The notes beneath the pieces were generated by a model, which did not search any database, had not been told where the DNA came from, and was given only the letters and a program-made list of their open reading frames with translations. Of a stretch of 64,000 nt of DNA, positions 19,599 through 30,874 are shown piece after piece. Within the stretch, counting starts at the first letter, position 1, and every line of letters starts with the position of its first letter. The stretch comes from Thermomonas sp. HDW16 (lineage in GTDB: Bacteria > Pseudomonadota > Gammaproteobacteria > Xanthomonadales > Xanthomonadaceae), in the NCBI RefSeq assembly GCF_011302915.1, contig NZ_CP049872.1, forward strand, positions 372,001 to 436,000, given 5' to 3'. Position numbers and translations under genes: made by a program.

Positions 19599-20344
19599 CA
19601 CTTCGGCAATTCCTCCACGGCGGTGCGGCGGCTGCGCAGGATCAGCCACGACACTCCGCGCAGGTCCTTGATGCCGACCAGTGCGCGATTGAGGTTGTTG
19701 TACTTGGACACGCCGGCGGTGCGGTGGCGATGGTTGACCGGCACGCTGACCGTCTTCCAGCCGGCGCGCTGCATCAGCGCGGGCAGGTAGCGGTGCATGT
19801 GGTCGAAGTAGGGCAGGTCGAGGAAGGCCTCGCGCTCGAACAGCTTGATGCCGCAGCCGGTATCCGGAGTGTCGTCGCGCAGCATGCGTGCGCGGATCGC
19901 GTTGGCCCATTTGCTGGCCCAGCGCTTGCTACCGGAATCCTGGCGGTTGACCCGCCAGCCGGCGAACAGCTTGGTCTGCTTGTCGCCCGCATCGCGTTGC
20001 GTGAGCAGCTTGGGGATGTCGGCAGGATCGTTCTGGCCGTCGCCGTCCAGCGTGGCGATCCACGGTGCGCGTGCGGCCTTGACGCCGTTGCGCACGGCGG
20101 TGCTTTGGCCCGCATTGCTGAGGTGGCGGATCACCCGCAGCTCGGGCGTGGTCTTCTGCAATTCGCGCAGGCGTTCGAGGGTGCTGTCCTTCGAGGTGTC
20201 ATCGACATAGACGATCTCGAAGTCGCCGCCATTCAACAACGGGTTCCCGCGCAATGCGGCGACGATCTCGCCGACCAGCGGCGCGACGTTGTCTTCCTCG
20301 TTGTGTACCGGCACCACGACCGAGAGTTGCGGTGTTGCGCTCAT
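19598..20344 (-). CDS. Family 2 glycosyltransferase, dolichyl-phosphate-mannose-synthase-like
   Basis: 248 residues from the ATG at 20344. The GT-A fold begins SVVVPVHNEEDNVAPLV; the nucleotide-sugar metal site is IATLDGDGQNDP, and DTGCGIKLFERE is the acceptor-side motif of DPM1/ArnC-type enzymes. These transfer a sugar from a nucleotide donor to polyprenyl phosphate on the cytoplasmic face. No large C-terminal membrane domain is present; the adjacent LAB_N protein may supply membrane anchoring, which the overlap of the genes supports. Donor and acceptor cannot be identified. parB ends 13 bases upstream. Confidence 0.9.
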   Translation of the reverse strand: MSATPQLSVVVPVHNEEDNVAPLVGEIVAALRGNPLLNGGDFEIVYVDDTSKDSTLERLRELQKTTPELRVIRHLSNAGQSTAVRNGVKAARAPWIATLDGDGQNDPADIPKLLTQRDAGDKQTKLFAGWRVNRQDSGSKRWASKWANAIRARMLRDDTPDTGCGIKLFEREAFLDLPYFDHMHRYLPALMQRAGWKTVSVPVNHRHRTAGVSKYNNLNRALVGIKDLRGVSWLILRSRRTAVEELPK

Positions 20345-20357
20345 GGGCGATTCGACC

Positions 20358-21299
20358 TCAGGACTTGTTGCGCAGGCGTTCCAGTACGCCATCGAGGACT
20401 TCGAAGTCGGCGTAGTGGATCACCAATTTGCCTTTCTTGCCGCGGCCTTGCACCACGTCGACGCGGCTGCCCAGGGTTTCAGACAGTTCGCGCTCCAGCG
20501 CGGCGATATCGGCCTGCGGCTTGTTCTTCGGCGGCGCCTTCTTCGGCGCGCTATGCACTTTGCCTGCGGACAGCTGCTGCACGCGATGCTCGACCTGGCG
20601 TACCGACCAGCCTTCCTCGGCGGCTTGCTTGGCCAGCGAGATCGCCATCGGCGCGGCCAGCGGCAGCAGCGCGCGCGCATGGCCCATCTCGATCGCGCCG
20701 GTCTGCACCAGGGTGCGGATCTCCGCCGGCAGTTCCAGCAATCGCAGCAGGTTGCTGACCGCGGCGCGCGAACGGCCCACCGCTTCCGCGGCGGCCGCGT
20801 GGGTCAGGTCGAATTCGTCGATCAATCGCTGCAGCGCCTGCGCTTCTTCCAGCGGGTTGAGGTCTTCGCGCTGGATGTTCTCGATCAGCGCCATCGCCAC
20901 CACGGTGCGGTCGTCGACCACGCGGATGACGACCGGGATTTCGCTGAGCCCCGCGCGCTGTGAGGCGCGCCAACGGCGCTCACCGGCGATGATTTCGTAG
21001 GTGCGGCCACCCTTGCCATCGGCGCCGATGTGCTCGCGCACCACGATCGGCTGGATCACGCCTTGCGCGCGGATCGAGGAGGCCAGTTCCTCCAGCCGCG
21101 CGTCGTCCATCGAGCGCCGTGGCTGGTACTTGCCCGGCACCATCGCGTCGATCGGCAGGCTGCGCAGCTGGTCGCCGGGCATCGCCTGCAGCGCCGGCGC
21201 TTCCGCGGCGGCCTTGGGGCCGAGCAGTGCTTCCAGCCCGCGTCCCAGTCCGCGTTTCTTGGCCGCGCCCTTCGCAGCGTCCTTGCCCGCGGTCATCAT
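20358..21299 (-). CDS. parB: Chromosome-partitioning protein ParB
   Basis: 313 residues. The N-terminus KKRGLGRGLEALLG is the ParA-interacting motif. The CTP-binding/clamp domain includes GERRWRASQRAG, followed by the helix-turn-helix (THAAAAEAVGRSRAAVSNLL) and a C-terminal dimerisation region after a KAPPKNKP linker. ParB loads at parS sites near the origin and, with ParA, segregates the new origins. Tandem ATG codons (21299 and 21296) overlap the parA stop; either could be the start. The location beside rsmG is the usual origin-proximal neighbourhood, although no 16-bp parS was noticed in this window. Confidence 0.96.
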   Translation of the reverse strand: MMTAGKDAAKGAAKKRGLGRGLEALLGPKAAAEAPALQAMPGDQLRSLPIDAMVPGKYQPRRSMDDARLEELASSIRAQGVIQPIVVREHIGADGKGGRTYEIIAGERRWRASQRAGLSEIPVVIRVVDDRTVVAMALIENIQREDLNPLEEAQALQRLIDEFDLTHAAAAEAVGRSRAAVSNLLRLLELPAEIRTLVQTGAIEMGHARALLPLAAPMAISLAKQAAEEGWSVRQVEHRVQQLSAGKVHSAPKKAPPKNKPQADIAALERELSETLGSRVDVVQGRGKKGKLVIHYADFEVLDGVLERLRNKS

Positions 21300-22090
21300 G
21301 CGGCCGTCTCCTTCTTGGCGATGTTGCGTTCACGCTGGCGGCGCAGCAGCTCGCCGGCCAGGCCCAGGTAGGCCACGCCGCCACGGCTGGCCTTGTCGTA
21401 GCCGATGATGCTTTGGCCGTGGCTGGGTGCTTCGGCCAGGCGCACGTTGCGCGGGATGATGGTACGGAACACCAGCTCGCCGAAATGGTTGGTGAGCTCG
21501 GCGGAGACCGCGTTGGCCAAGTTGTTGCGCACGTCGAACATGGTGCGCAGCACGCCTTCGATCTCGAGCTGCGGATTGAGCCGGCCTTTCAGCGCCTCGA
21601 TGGTGTCGAGCAGCGCGCTCAGGCCTTCCAGCGCGTAGTACTCGCACTGCATCGGCACCAGCACCGAGTCCGCCGCGTTCAATGCATTCAGGGTCAGCAG
21701 CGACAGCGACGGCGGGCAGTCGACGATGACGAAGTCGTAATCGCCGCGCACCGGTTCCAGCGCCTGCTTGAGCTTCTGCTCGCGGCCGGCCACGTCCATC
21801 AGCTGGATCTCGGCGGCGGTCAGGTCGATGTTGCCGGGCAACAGGTCGTAGCCGTCTTCGCTCCGCACGATGGCTTCGCGCGTCTGCGCTTCGCCCAGCA
21901 TCACGTCGGTGATCGACGATTCGAGCTCGCGCTTGTCGATGCCGCTGCCCATGGTCGCGTTGCCCTGCGGATCCAGGTCGATCAGCAGCACGCGCTTGGG
22001 CGCGCGCGCCAGCGCGGCGGCCAGGTTGACCGCGGTCGTGGTCTTGCCGACCCCGCCTTTCTGGTTGGCGATGGCGATGATGCGGGCCAT
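21296..22090 (-). CDS. parA: Chromosome-partitioning ATPase ParA
   Basis: 264 residues from the ATG at 22090 (MARIIAIANQKGGVGKTTTA), which starts directly with the deviant Walker A motif as chromosomal ParA/Soj proteins do; an extra 14 in-frame codons upstream are unlikely. Walker A' is VLLIDLDPQGNATMGSG and Walker B is YDFVIVDCPPSLSLLTLNAL. It is a nucleoid-binding dimeric ATPase that moves ParB-parS complexes. The stop overlaps the start of parB. rsmG lies 60 bases upstream on the same strand. Confidence 0.96.
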   Translation of the reverse strand: MARIIAIANQKGGVGKTTTAVNLAAALARAPKRVLLIDLDPQGNATMGSGIDKRELESSITDVMLGEAQTREAIVRSEDGYDLLPGNIDLTAAEIQLMDVAGREQKLKQALEPVRGDYDFVIVDCPPSLSLLTLNALNAADSVLVPMQCEYYALEGLSALLDTIEALKGRLNPQLEIEGVLRTMFDVRNNLANAVSAELTNHFGELVFRTIIPRNVRLAEAPSHGQSIIGYDKASRGGVAYLGLAGELLRRQRERNIAKKETAA

Positions 22091-22150
22091 GCGGCGTGCG
22101 TTCCTAGGATGTGCGCGCCAGGCAAACGGCACGCGGCCGTCGATTATGCC

Positions 22151-22783
22151 TCAGCCCGGCGTCCGCACGATTTCGACCAGGTGGCGCTCCGCCTCCAGCC
22201 CCGGCACACGCAGCGGATGCACGGCCGCCAGCCGCCAGTCGGCGGGCAGCGCGGCAATCTCGTCTTCCGGCAGCACGCCCTTCATCGCCAGCAGGCGGCC
22301 ATCCGGCTTCAGAAGGTGGCCGCCGAGCTCCAGGATCAGCGGCAGGGTGGCCAGCGCGCGCGCGGTGATGGCATCGAATTGTCCCGGCGCAGCGAAGGCC
22401 TCGATCCGCGATTCGGCCACGTGGACGTTGCCCAGCTTGAGTTGGCGCACCGCCTCGCGCAGGAAGCGCGCCTTCTTGCCGTTGCTTTCGACCAGGGTCA
22501 CCTGCAGCTGCGGTCGGGCGATGGCGAGCGGGATGCCGGGCAGGCCGGGGCCGGTGCCGAGGTCGGCCAGGCTGTCGATGCCGTCCAGTTGCGCGTGCAT
22601 CGCCAGCGAATCCAGCAAGTGCTTGACCAGCATCTCGCGCGGGTCGCGGATGGCGGTCAGGTTGTAGGTCGCATTCCAGCGCGCCAGCAGGGCGAGGTAG
22701 GCCAGCAGCGGTTCGGCCAGCGCGACCTCCAGCCCCAGCTGGCGCAGGCCGGATTCGAGTTCGGGGTGGAGGGCGTCATCCAT
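22151..22783 (-). CDS. rsmG: 16S rRNA (guanine527-N7)-methyltransferase
   Basis: 210 residues, matching RsmG/GidB. The SAM-binding motif is [18 protein letters not shown]; the family N-terminus ([30 protein letters not shown]) is clear. It methylates G527 in the 530 loop of 16S rRNA; loss gives low-level streptomycin resistance in several bacteria. The gene precedes parA-parB, the conserved order, but mnmG is not upstream; a PPTase gene is there instead, 42 bases away on the same strand. Confidence 0.96.
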   Translation of the reverse strand: MDDALHPELESGLRQLGLEVALAEPLLAYLALLARWNATYNLTAIRDPREMLVKHLLDSLAMHAQLDGIDSLADLGTGPGLPGIPLAIARPQLQVTLVESNGKKARFLREAVRQLKLGNVHVAESRIEAFAAPGQFDAITARALATLPLILELGGHLLKPDGRLLAMKGVLPEDEIAALPADWRLAAVHPLRVPGLEAERHLVEIVRTPG

Positions 22784-22825
22784 GCGCGCATTGTAGGAGC
22801 CGCATGCGGCGCGTGGCGCGCCGGA

Positions 22826-23398
22826 TCAGTCGGTCGCCGCCAACACGGCGATGTAGTCTGGCTCCGGTGCGATCAGGTGCAAGCGCCAATCTTCGATGCG
22901 GCCCAGCGCGGGATCGCAGCGGAGCATGCGCAAGCCGTCGCCTGCGGTATCGAAGACGAGTTTTTCCAGGCCGAAGGCGATGCCGCGGCCATCCGCCTTC
23001 AGCACCGCTTCCTTGGCGCACCACATGCGCAGGAATGCGAACTGTCGAGCATCGCCATCCAGTGCTTCGAGCACGGCGACTTCTTCCGTGGCGAAAAAGC
23101 GCCGCGCGATCCGCAGCGGATTGGCGTGGCGGGTACGAGATTCGGCATCGATGCCAAGTCGCCCGGACGCGGCGTAGGCGATGAGCAATCGGCCATGACT
23201 GTGCGACCAGCTGATGTCGCCTTGCGCGAGCCGCGGCCGGCCGCGCGCGTCGCGATGCAGGCCGTCGGCAGCGGTGTCGCCGGCGACGTCGCGCAGCCAC
23301 CCTGTAGCGATGTCCTGCGCACGCGCATGCGCCGGCATGGCGTGCCAGCGGCATTGCAGCGCGCCAATCGCGAAGTCCAGAGGGGTGGCCGTCATCAC
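22826..23398 (-). CDS. 4'-phosphopantetheinyl transferase (Sfp/HetI-type)
   Basis: 190 residues. The superfamily motifs are present: RPRLAQGDISWSHSHGR before the active site, magnesium-binding LGIDAE, and FLRMWCAKEAVLKADGRGI carrying the catalytic Glu and Lys. The enzyme transfers phosphopantetheine from CoA to a serine of carrier proteins. It is shorter than Sfp (224) and resembles the HetI/XcHetI-like PPTases used in xanthomonads to prime aryl-polyene (xanthomonadin) and other secondary-metabolite carrier proteins, distinct from AcpS. No carrier-protein gene is nearby in this window. Whether the start is the first or second of the tandem ATGs is undecided. Confidence 0.88.
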   Translation of the reverse strand: MMTATPLDFAIGALQCRWHAMPAHARAQDIATGWLRDVAGDTAADGLHRDARGRPRLAQGDISWSHSHGRLLIAYAASGRLGIDAESRTRHANPLRIARRFFATEEVAVLEALDGDARQFAFLRMWCAKEAVLKADGRGIAFGLEKLVFDTAGDGLRMLRCDPALGRIEDWRLHLIAPEPDYIAVLAATD

Positions 23399-23526
23399 TT
23401 CAGCTGAACATGGCTGAATACGTGCCGCAAGTGCGCGCAGACACTGCCGTCACATCCCGCATCGCACAGTGCATCCGACCCCCACCATTCGACGCTTCGG
23501 CGTCACGATAACTGAAGGAGTTCGGC

Positions 23527-23784
23527 ATGGATCCTGTTGGCTTGATCGTATGGTTGATCATCGGCGGCATCATCGGTTGGCTCGCCAGCCTGGTGATGAA
23601 GACCGATGCGCAGCAGGGCATCCTGCTCAATGTCGTGGTCGGCATCATCGGTTCCTTCCTGGGCGGCTGGCTGATCGCCCCGCTGATCGGTGGCAGCGGC
23701 ATCATGGGGTATGTGTCCGCCTTTATCGGCGCCATCATCCTGCTCGCCATCGTCAACCTGTTCCGTCGCGGCCGCGTGCGCTGA
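23527..23784 (+). CDS. GlsB/YeaQ/YmgE family small membrane protein
   Basis: 85 residues with three glycine-rich hydrophobic helices (LIVWLIIGGIIGWLASLVM, NVVVGIIGSFLGGWLI, SAFIGAIILLAIVNLF) and a basic C-terminus. This is the transglycosylase-associated/YeaQ family of stress-induced inner-membrane proteins; no enzymatic activity is established. AAGGAG lies upstream of the ATG. It is a single-gene transcript closed by a terminator 30 bases downstream. Confidence 0.92.
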   Translation: MDPVGLIVWLIIGGIIGWLASLVMKTDAQQGILLNVVVGIIGSFLGGWLIAPLIGGSGIMGYVSAFIGAIILLAIVNLFRRGRVR

Positions 23785-23815
23785 GCCGCGTGATCTGATC
23801 ACATGGATGTGCAGG

Positions 23816-23842
23816 AGGCCCGGTTCGCCGGGCCTTCGTTTT
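23816..23842 (+). terminator. Rho-independent terminator after the GlsB-like gene
   Basis: AGGCCCGG (23816-23823), loop TTCG, CCGGGCCT (23828-23835), then CGTTTTT. It also lies at the 3' end of convergent xth and may serve both. Confidence 0.85.
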
Positions 23843-23843
23843 T

Positions 23844-24617
23844 CTAGGCGTCGGCGATCTCGACGAATACCGGTGTGTGGTCGCTGGGGCGTTCCCAGCC
23901 GCGCGGTTCGCGGTCGATGCCGGCAGCGGTGCAGCGCGCCTTCAAGGCGTCGCTGACCAGCACCAGGTCGATGCGCAGGCCCCACCCGCGTTCGAAGCCG
24001 GACAGGCGGTAGTCCCACCAGCTGTGGTGGCCGGCCTCCTCGTTGAACAGGCGGAAGCTGTCGTGCAGGCCGAGATCGAGCAGTGAACGGTAGGCCTCGC
24101 GTTCCGGCGTGGAGCACAGGATCTTCTCGCGCCAGCGCTTGGGATCGAACACGTCGCGGTCATCGGGGGCGATGTTGAAATCGCCGAGCACGACCAGGTT
24201 CGGATGCGCGGCGGCTTCCTCGCGCAGCCATTCGCGCACGGCAGCCAGCCAGCGCAACTTGTAGTCGAATTTCTCGCTGCCGACGGCTTCGCCATTGACC
24301 ACGTACAGGTCGACGATGCGGATGCCCCCAACCGTTGCGGCGATCACGCGCTTCTGCGGATCATCGAAGCCGGGAATCGCGGTGACGGCCTGGCCGGTGA
24401 ACGGCAATCGGCTGATGATCGCCACGCCGTTGTAGGTCTTCTGCCCGCTGAACACGCTGCGATAGCCGAGCTCCAGCAACGCGTCCTCGGGGAACTTGTG
24501 GTCTTCCTGCTTGGTTTCCTGCAACGCAACCACGTCCGGTTTGGCTTCATCCAGCCAGCGTTGCAGGTGCGGCAGGCGCACGTTGAGAGAATTGACGTTC
24601 CAGCTGGCGATTTTCAT
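23844..24617 (-). CDS. xth: Exodeoxyribonuclease III (AP endonuclease)
   Basis: 257 residues. Motifs of the ExoIII/endonuclease-exonuclease-phosphatase fold are in order: SWNVNSLNVRLPHL with the metal-site Asn, ALQETKQEDHKFP with the metal-binding Glu, VVLGDFNIAPDD, WWDYRL, and the C-terminal GWERPSDHTPVFVEI with the catalytic Asp-His. It cuts DNA 5' to abasic sites and degrades 3' ends during base-excision repair. The aldehyde dehydrogenase gene ends 26 bases upstream on the same strand. Length is typical (255-268). Confidence 0.95.
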   Translation of the reverse strand: MKIASWNVNSLNVRLPHLQRWLDEAKPDVVALQETKQEDHKFPEDALLELGYRSVFSGQKTYNGVAIISRLPFTGQAVTAIPGFDDPQKRVIAATVGGIRIVDLYVVNGEAVGSEKFDYKLRWLAAVREWLREEAAAHPNLVVLGDFNIAPDDRDVFDPKRWREKILCSTPEREAYRSLLDLGLHDSFRLFNEEAGHHSWWDYRLSGFERGWGLRIDLVLVSDALKARCTAAGIDREPRGWERPSDHTPVFVEIADA

Positions 24618-24643
24618 GCGCCGATCTTAGGCGCGATGCGCGT

Positions 24644-26050
24644 TCAACGCACGATCAGGTCGATCAGCCACTGCGCCTTCTTGTACGGCGGCTTCAGCAG
24701 GTCGGCACCGGTGCGGCGCGCCTGCCACAGGATCGGCAACTGCTTGCTCATCGCATCGAAACCGGCGCGGCCGTGGTACGCACCCATGCCGCTGGGGCCG
24801 ATGCCGCCGAAGGGCAGGCCGCTCACCGCGAAATGGAACAGGGTGTCGTTGACCGAGATGCCGCCTGCCAGCGTGCTGCGCAGGATTTTCTCGACCGCGG
24901 CCTTGTCGTGGCTGAAGGGATACAGCGCCAGCGGCCGGTCGTGCGCGTTGACGTAGTCGATGGCCGCATCCAGCGATTGCACGCTACGGATCGGGAATAC
25001 CGGCCCGAAAATTTCTTCCTGCATGACCTTGGCATCGTCGCCCGGGTCGATCACCAGGGTCGGCGGAAACAGGCGTTGCTGCGGATCGGCATTGCCCAGC
25101 GCGATGACCTCCAGCCCGCGCGCGCGCGCATCGTCCACGTAGCCTTGCAGGCGCGCGTACTGGACGTCGTTGATGACGCGGGTGTAGTCGTCGGCGTTGG
25201 CGAAATCGCCATAGCGGGCCTGCACCTGCTCGCGTAGCGCACGGACCAGTGCATCGCGTTTGTTCGCGGGTACCAGTACGTAGTCGGGGGCGATGCAGGT
25301 CTGGCCGCCGTTGAACCACTTGCCGGTGGCCAGCCGCGCGGCGGCCTGTTCGATCGGGTAGTCGTCGCAGACGATGGCCGGCGACTTGCCGCCCAGTTCC
25401 AGCGTCACAGGCGTCAAGTTGGGCGCGGCCGCGGCCATCACCTTGCGGCCCACCGCGGTGGAGCCGGTGAACACGATGTGGTCGAGCGGCAACGACGCGA
25501 ATGCGCCGGCGACATCCGCCCCGCCTTCGGCCACCGCAACGCGGTCGGCGGGGAAGACTTCGGCCAGTAGGCTGCGCAGGAAGGCGCTGGTGCGCGGCGT
25601 GTGTTCCGACGGCTTCAGGTACACGTGGTTGCCGGCGGCGATTGCCGTTGCCAGCGGGATCAGCGCCAGGTTGACCGGGTAGTTCCACGGCGAGATCACC
25701 CCGACCACGCCGACCGGTTCCGCCCGGGTTTCCGCGCGTGCCGGCAGGAAGCGCCAGCCCACACCGACCCGGCGCGGTTTCATCCAGCCGCGCAGGTGCT
25801 TGCGCAGGTGGTCGATCTCGTTGAGCACGGTCATGCCGTCGGCGATGCGCGATTCGTGCGAAGACCGATGCCCGAAGTCGGCGGAAATCGCCGCGATCAT
25901 TTCGTCCATCCGCCGCTTCAGCGCATCGCGCAGGCGTTGCAGGTCGTCGTGGCGTTGCGCGTAGCCGGGCTTGCGCGCCTGCCAGGCACTGCGCAAGCGC
26001 TGCAGGGTAGGGGCGAGGTCGGCGATGGGCGTTTCGACGGTGGTGTTCAT
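24644..26050 (-). CDS. Aldehyde dehydrogenase, coniferyl-aldehyde-dehydrogenase type
   Basis: 468 residues. The ALDH superfamily signatures are GVISPWNYPVNLALIPLATA (nucleotide fold), VTLELGGKSPAIV with the general-base Glu, and FNGGQTCIAPDYVLV with the catalytic Cys. The N-terminal region (RMDEMIAAISADFGHRSSHE) and the C-terminal SVNDTLFHFAVSGLPFGGIG place it in the short class-3-like branch annotated as coniferyl aldehyde dehydrogenase (CalB). Such enzymes oxidise aromatic or fatty aldehydes with NAD(P)+. Physiological substrate is uncertain: lipid-derived or lignin-derived aldehydes are both possible. Divergent from a gamma carbonic anhydrase gene across 50 bases. Confidence 0.88.
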   Translation of the reverse strand: MNTTVETPIADLAPTLQRLRSAWQARKPGYAQRHDDLQRLRDALKRRMDEMIAAISADFGHRSSHESRIADGMTVLNEIDHLRKHLRGWMKPRRVGVGWRFLPARAETRAEPVGVVGVISPWNYPVNLALIPLATAIAAGNHVYLKPSEHTPRTSAFLRSLLAEVFPADRVAVAEGGADVAGAFASLPLDHIVFTGSTAVGRKVMAAAAPNLTPVTLELGGKSPAIVCDDYPIEQAAARLATGKWFNGGQTCIAPDYVLVPANKRDALVRALREQVQARYGDFANADDYTRVINDVQYARLQGYVDDARARGLEVIALGNADPQQRLFPPTLVIDPGDDAKVMQEEIFGPVFPIRSVQSLDAAIDYVNAHDRPLALYPFSHDKAAVEKILRSTLAGGISVNDTLFHFAVSGLPFGGIGPSGMGAYHGRAGFDAMSKQLPILWQARRTGADLLKPPYKKAQWLIDLIVR

Positions 26051-26100
26051 GCGCCGAGTATAGGCACCGCCGTCTAGAGCCGCCGGACTAGAATGGTGGC

Positions 26101-26649
26101 ATGGACATAAGACCCTACAACGGCATCCTGCCGACGCTTGGCCAACGCGCCTACATCGACCCCGCCGCCAGCGTAATCGGCGACGTGGTGCTGGGCGACG
26201 ACGTATCGGTGTGGCCGCTCACGGTGATCCGCGGCGACGTGAATTTCATCCGCATCGGCGACCGCACCAATATCCAGGACGGCACCGTCATCCATGTCAG
26301 CCACGACGGCCCGCACGCGAAGCTGGGCGGCTTCGCCACCTGCATCGGCGCTGACGTGACCATCGGCCACAAGGCGATCATCCACGCTTGCACCATCGAG
26401 GATGCGGTGTTGATCGGCATGGGTGCGATCGTGCTGGACGGCGCGGTGGTGAAGAAACACGGCTTCGTCGGTGCCGGCGCGTTGGTCGCGCCGGGCAAGG
26501 TGGTCGGCGAAGGCGAGCTGTGGCTGGGCAATCCGGCGAAGAAGGTGCGGATGCTCAGCGATGCGGAGATCGAAGCGCTGTACTACAGCGCCGGCCATTA
26601 CGTGCGACTGAAGGATCGGTATCTGGCCGATGCCGTGCCGGGCGGTTAA
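26101..26649 (+). CDS. Gamma-class carbonic anhydrase family protein
   Basis: 182 residues forming left-handed beta-helix hexapeptide repeats ([52 protein letters not shown]). The three zinc histidines expected of gamma-CAs fall in TVIHVSH and the GHKAIIH segment. These YrdA/PaaY/CaiE-like proteins are trimers; many have weak or no carbonic anhydrase activity, so the catalytic role is not certain. The stop codon shares the bases TTAA with the stop of convergent aroE, so the two genes overlap by four bases with no terminator space. Confidence 0.92.
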   Translation: MDIRPYNGILPTLGQRAYIDPAASVIGDVVLGDDVSVWPLTVIRGDVNFIRIGDRTNIQDGTVIHVSHDGPHAKLGGFATCIGADVTIGHKAIIHACTIEDAVLIGMGAIVLDGAVVKKHGFVGAGALVAPGKVVGEGELWLGNPAKKVRMLSDAEIEALYYSAGHYVRLKDRYLADAVPGG

Positions 26650-27488
26650 TCCGCCGTCACCAATGACGCATTGCGGCCGCTGAGCTCATTGAACACGGCA
26701 TCGGTTTCCGGCCGCACGCCATGCCATAGCGCGAAGCTTTCCGCTGCCTGTTCCACCAGCATGCCAAGTCCGTCCACGGCATTGTGACAGCCATTGGCGC
26801 GTGCCCAGGCCAGGAACGGAATCGCTACTTCGCCGTAACTCAGGTCGACGGCGGCGGTGCGGCGCCCGACCAGCGAGCGCGGCAACGCCGGCAGCTCGCC
26901 GCCACGTACGGCCGAAGTCGCGTTGATGATCAGGTCGAATTCGCCCAGCGCGGCCACGTCGCCAAGGTAGCGCGCATGCACCCGCCCGGGTTCGCCCATG
27001 GCATCGACCAGCGCATCGGCGCGCTCGGTGGTGCGGTTGACCACGAACAGCTGGTCGATGCCGGCATCCAGCAGGGCGGGCGCTACGCCACGCGCGGCAC
27101 CGCCGGCACCTAGCAACAAGGTGCGGCGGGCGCGCAAATCCAAGCCATGGCGGTCGGTGAGATCGCGGATCAGGCCGGTGCCATCGGTGTTGTCGCCGTG
27201 CCAATTGCCGCCGTCGCGGATCAGGGTGTTCACCGCGCCAGCGCGGTGCGCGCGTTCGCTGGTGGTGGCACACAGCACGAAGGCGGCTTCCTTCAGCGGC
27301 AGGGTAACGTTGCCGCCGTTGCCGCCGCGTGCGGCGAAGGCCGCCAGCGCAGCCGCGAAATCATCGAGGCTCGCTTCAATCGCGACATAGTCGAGATCGA
27401 CGCCGATCTGTTTCGCGAACGCCGCATGGATGCGCGGTGACAGCGAGTGGGCGATGGGGGAACCGAACACGGCGTAATGCTTGCCCAT
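26646..27488 (-). CDS. aroE: Shikimate dehydrogenase
   Basis: 280 residues. The N-terminal substrate domain contains [20 protein letters not shown] (shikimate-binding serines), [10 protein letters not shown] with catalytic Lys, and [11 protein letters not shown] with the catalytic Asp. The NADP site is [20 protein letters not shown] followed by VNRTTERA, whose Arg favours NADPH. It reduces 3-dehydroshikimate to shikimate in aromatic amino acid and chorismate synthesis. hemB ends 24 bases upstream on the same strand, so the two are likely cotranscribed. A chorismatase in the same minus-strand run uses the end product of this pathway. Confidence 0.96.
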   Translation of the reverse strand: MGKHYAVFGSPIAHSLSPRIHAAFAKQIGVDLDYVAIEASLDDFAAALAAFAARGGNGGNVTLPLKEAAFVLCATTSERAHRAGAVNTLIRDGGNWHGDNTDGTGLIRDLTDRHGLDLRARRTLLLGAGGAARGVAPALLDAGIDQLFVVNRTTERADALVDAMGEPGRVHARYLGDVAALGEFDLIINATSAVRGGELPALPRSLVGRRTAAVDLSYGEVAIPFLAWARANGCHNAVDGLGMLVEQAAESFALWHGVRPETDAVFNELSGRNASLVTAD

Positions 27489-27512
27489 CGCGATCTCCTA
27501 ACTTGGGTGCAA

Positions 27513-29896
<2,384 letters not shown>

Positions 29897-29936
29897 CGGG
29901 GCGCGGATGATAGCGCGCGGCCTGCGCGTGGCCGCG

Positions 29937-30770
29937 TCAATGCGGCAGCGGTTGCGCGGGCGCGGCGGCGAACTCGCCCGAGGGATCGTCGATCACCGGC
30001 GGGTTCTGCAGCACGCGCTTGTGCACCGCCCACAGCCCGCCGCGGCGCACGCACTGGGCGACGATATGGCTGGTGATCCGCCACAGGTCGCGCAGCGGGC
30101 GGAAGTGGCTGGGGCGGAAGTCCGGCGCGCCGTGGATCTGGTTGTAGCGGGCCTCGATCGGCACCGATACGCAGCGCGTGCCCAGCTCCTGCGCAGCCGA
30201 CATCACGATCTGCGCCTCGAACACGAAGTCCTCGCCGGGGATGCCGCTGCAGCCCAGTCGACACACCTGCGCCGGATACAGGCGCTGTCCACTCTGGCTG
30301 TCGGCGACCTGGTAGCCAGTGCCCCAGGCGATGCCCCAGTCGCCGAATTCGTTGGCCAGCCGGCGGTAGGTGGGCTGGTTGGCGCGCTTGCGCAGGCGCG
30401 CGCCGATCACGATCCAGCCAGGGAAACGGTTGGCGGCAGCGAGCAGGCGCGGGATGTCCTCACCGCTGTGCTGGCCGTCGCCGTCCATCGCGATCACCGC
30501 GTCGAAACCCTGCCGTAGCGCTTCGGCAAATCCGTCGCGCAGGCCGGCGCCCTTGCCCATGCGGTTGGCGTGGCGGAGTACGGTGATCGGCAGGTCGGCC
30601 ACCGCCTCGGCGGTGCCGTCGTCGGAACCGTCGTCGACCAGGATCACGTTCGGGCAGTGCCGCAATGCGCCCTCGGCCACCTCGCGGATACGCAGGGCCT
30701 CGTTCAGCGCGGGAATGACCACCGCGATACGATCAGGGGTCAGGGTGGGGGATGCGTTGGCGTTTTCCAT
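29937..30770 (-). CDS. Family 2 glycosyltransferase
   Basis: 277 residues from the ATG at 30770; an in-frame ATG at 30791 is an alternative, and longer frames run into the DPP IV promoter. The GT-A core starts IAVVIPALNEALRIREVAEG; ILVDDGSDDGTAEAV and VIAMDGDGQHSGEDIP carry the nucleotide-sugar and metal motifs. RMGKGAGLRDGF is typical of GT2 enzymes acting on polyprenyl phosphate. No transmembrane domain is evident. It is likely cotranscribed with the chorismatase gene; glycosylation of an aryl-polyene or of a cell-surface lipid is possible but unproven. Confidence 0.85.
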   Translation of the reverse strand: MENANASPTLTPDRIAVVIPALNEALRIREVAEGALRHCPNVILVDDGSDDGTAEAVADLPITVLRHANRMGKGAGLRDGFAEALRQGFDAVIAMDGDGQHSGEDIPRLLAAANRFPGWIVIGARLRKRANQPTYRRLANEFGDWGIAWGTGYQVADSQSGQRLYPAQVCRLGCSGIPGEDFVFEAQIVMSAAQELGTRCVSVPIEARYNQIHGAPDFRPSHFRPLRDLWRITSHIVAQCVRRGGLWAVHKRVLQNPPVIDDPSGEFAAAPAQPLPH

Positions 30771-30874
30771 CCACTCCAGTATGCCAGCCATGCCCTTCGT
30801 CACGGGCGACGGTGAGGTGGCTCGCGGTAGCATCGAAGGAATTGCCCCGGGGCGAATTGGCGACGAGGAACGGG

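Noticed and set aside
20358..22090. parS site near parAB
   Set aside because: No 16-base TGTTTCACGTGAAACA-type palindrome was seen by eye here or elsewhere in the window.
21119..23407. 762-codon plus-strand frame opposite parA, rsmG and the PPTase
   Set aside because: All three minus-strand genes are recognisable families; the plus frame is a composition artefact.
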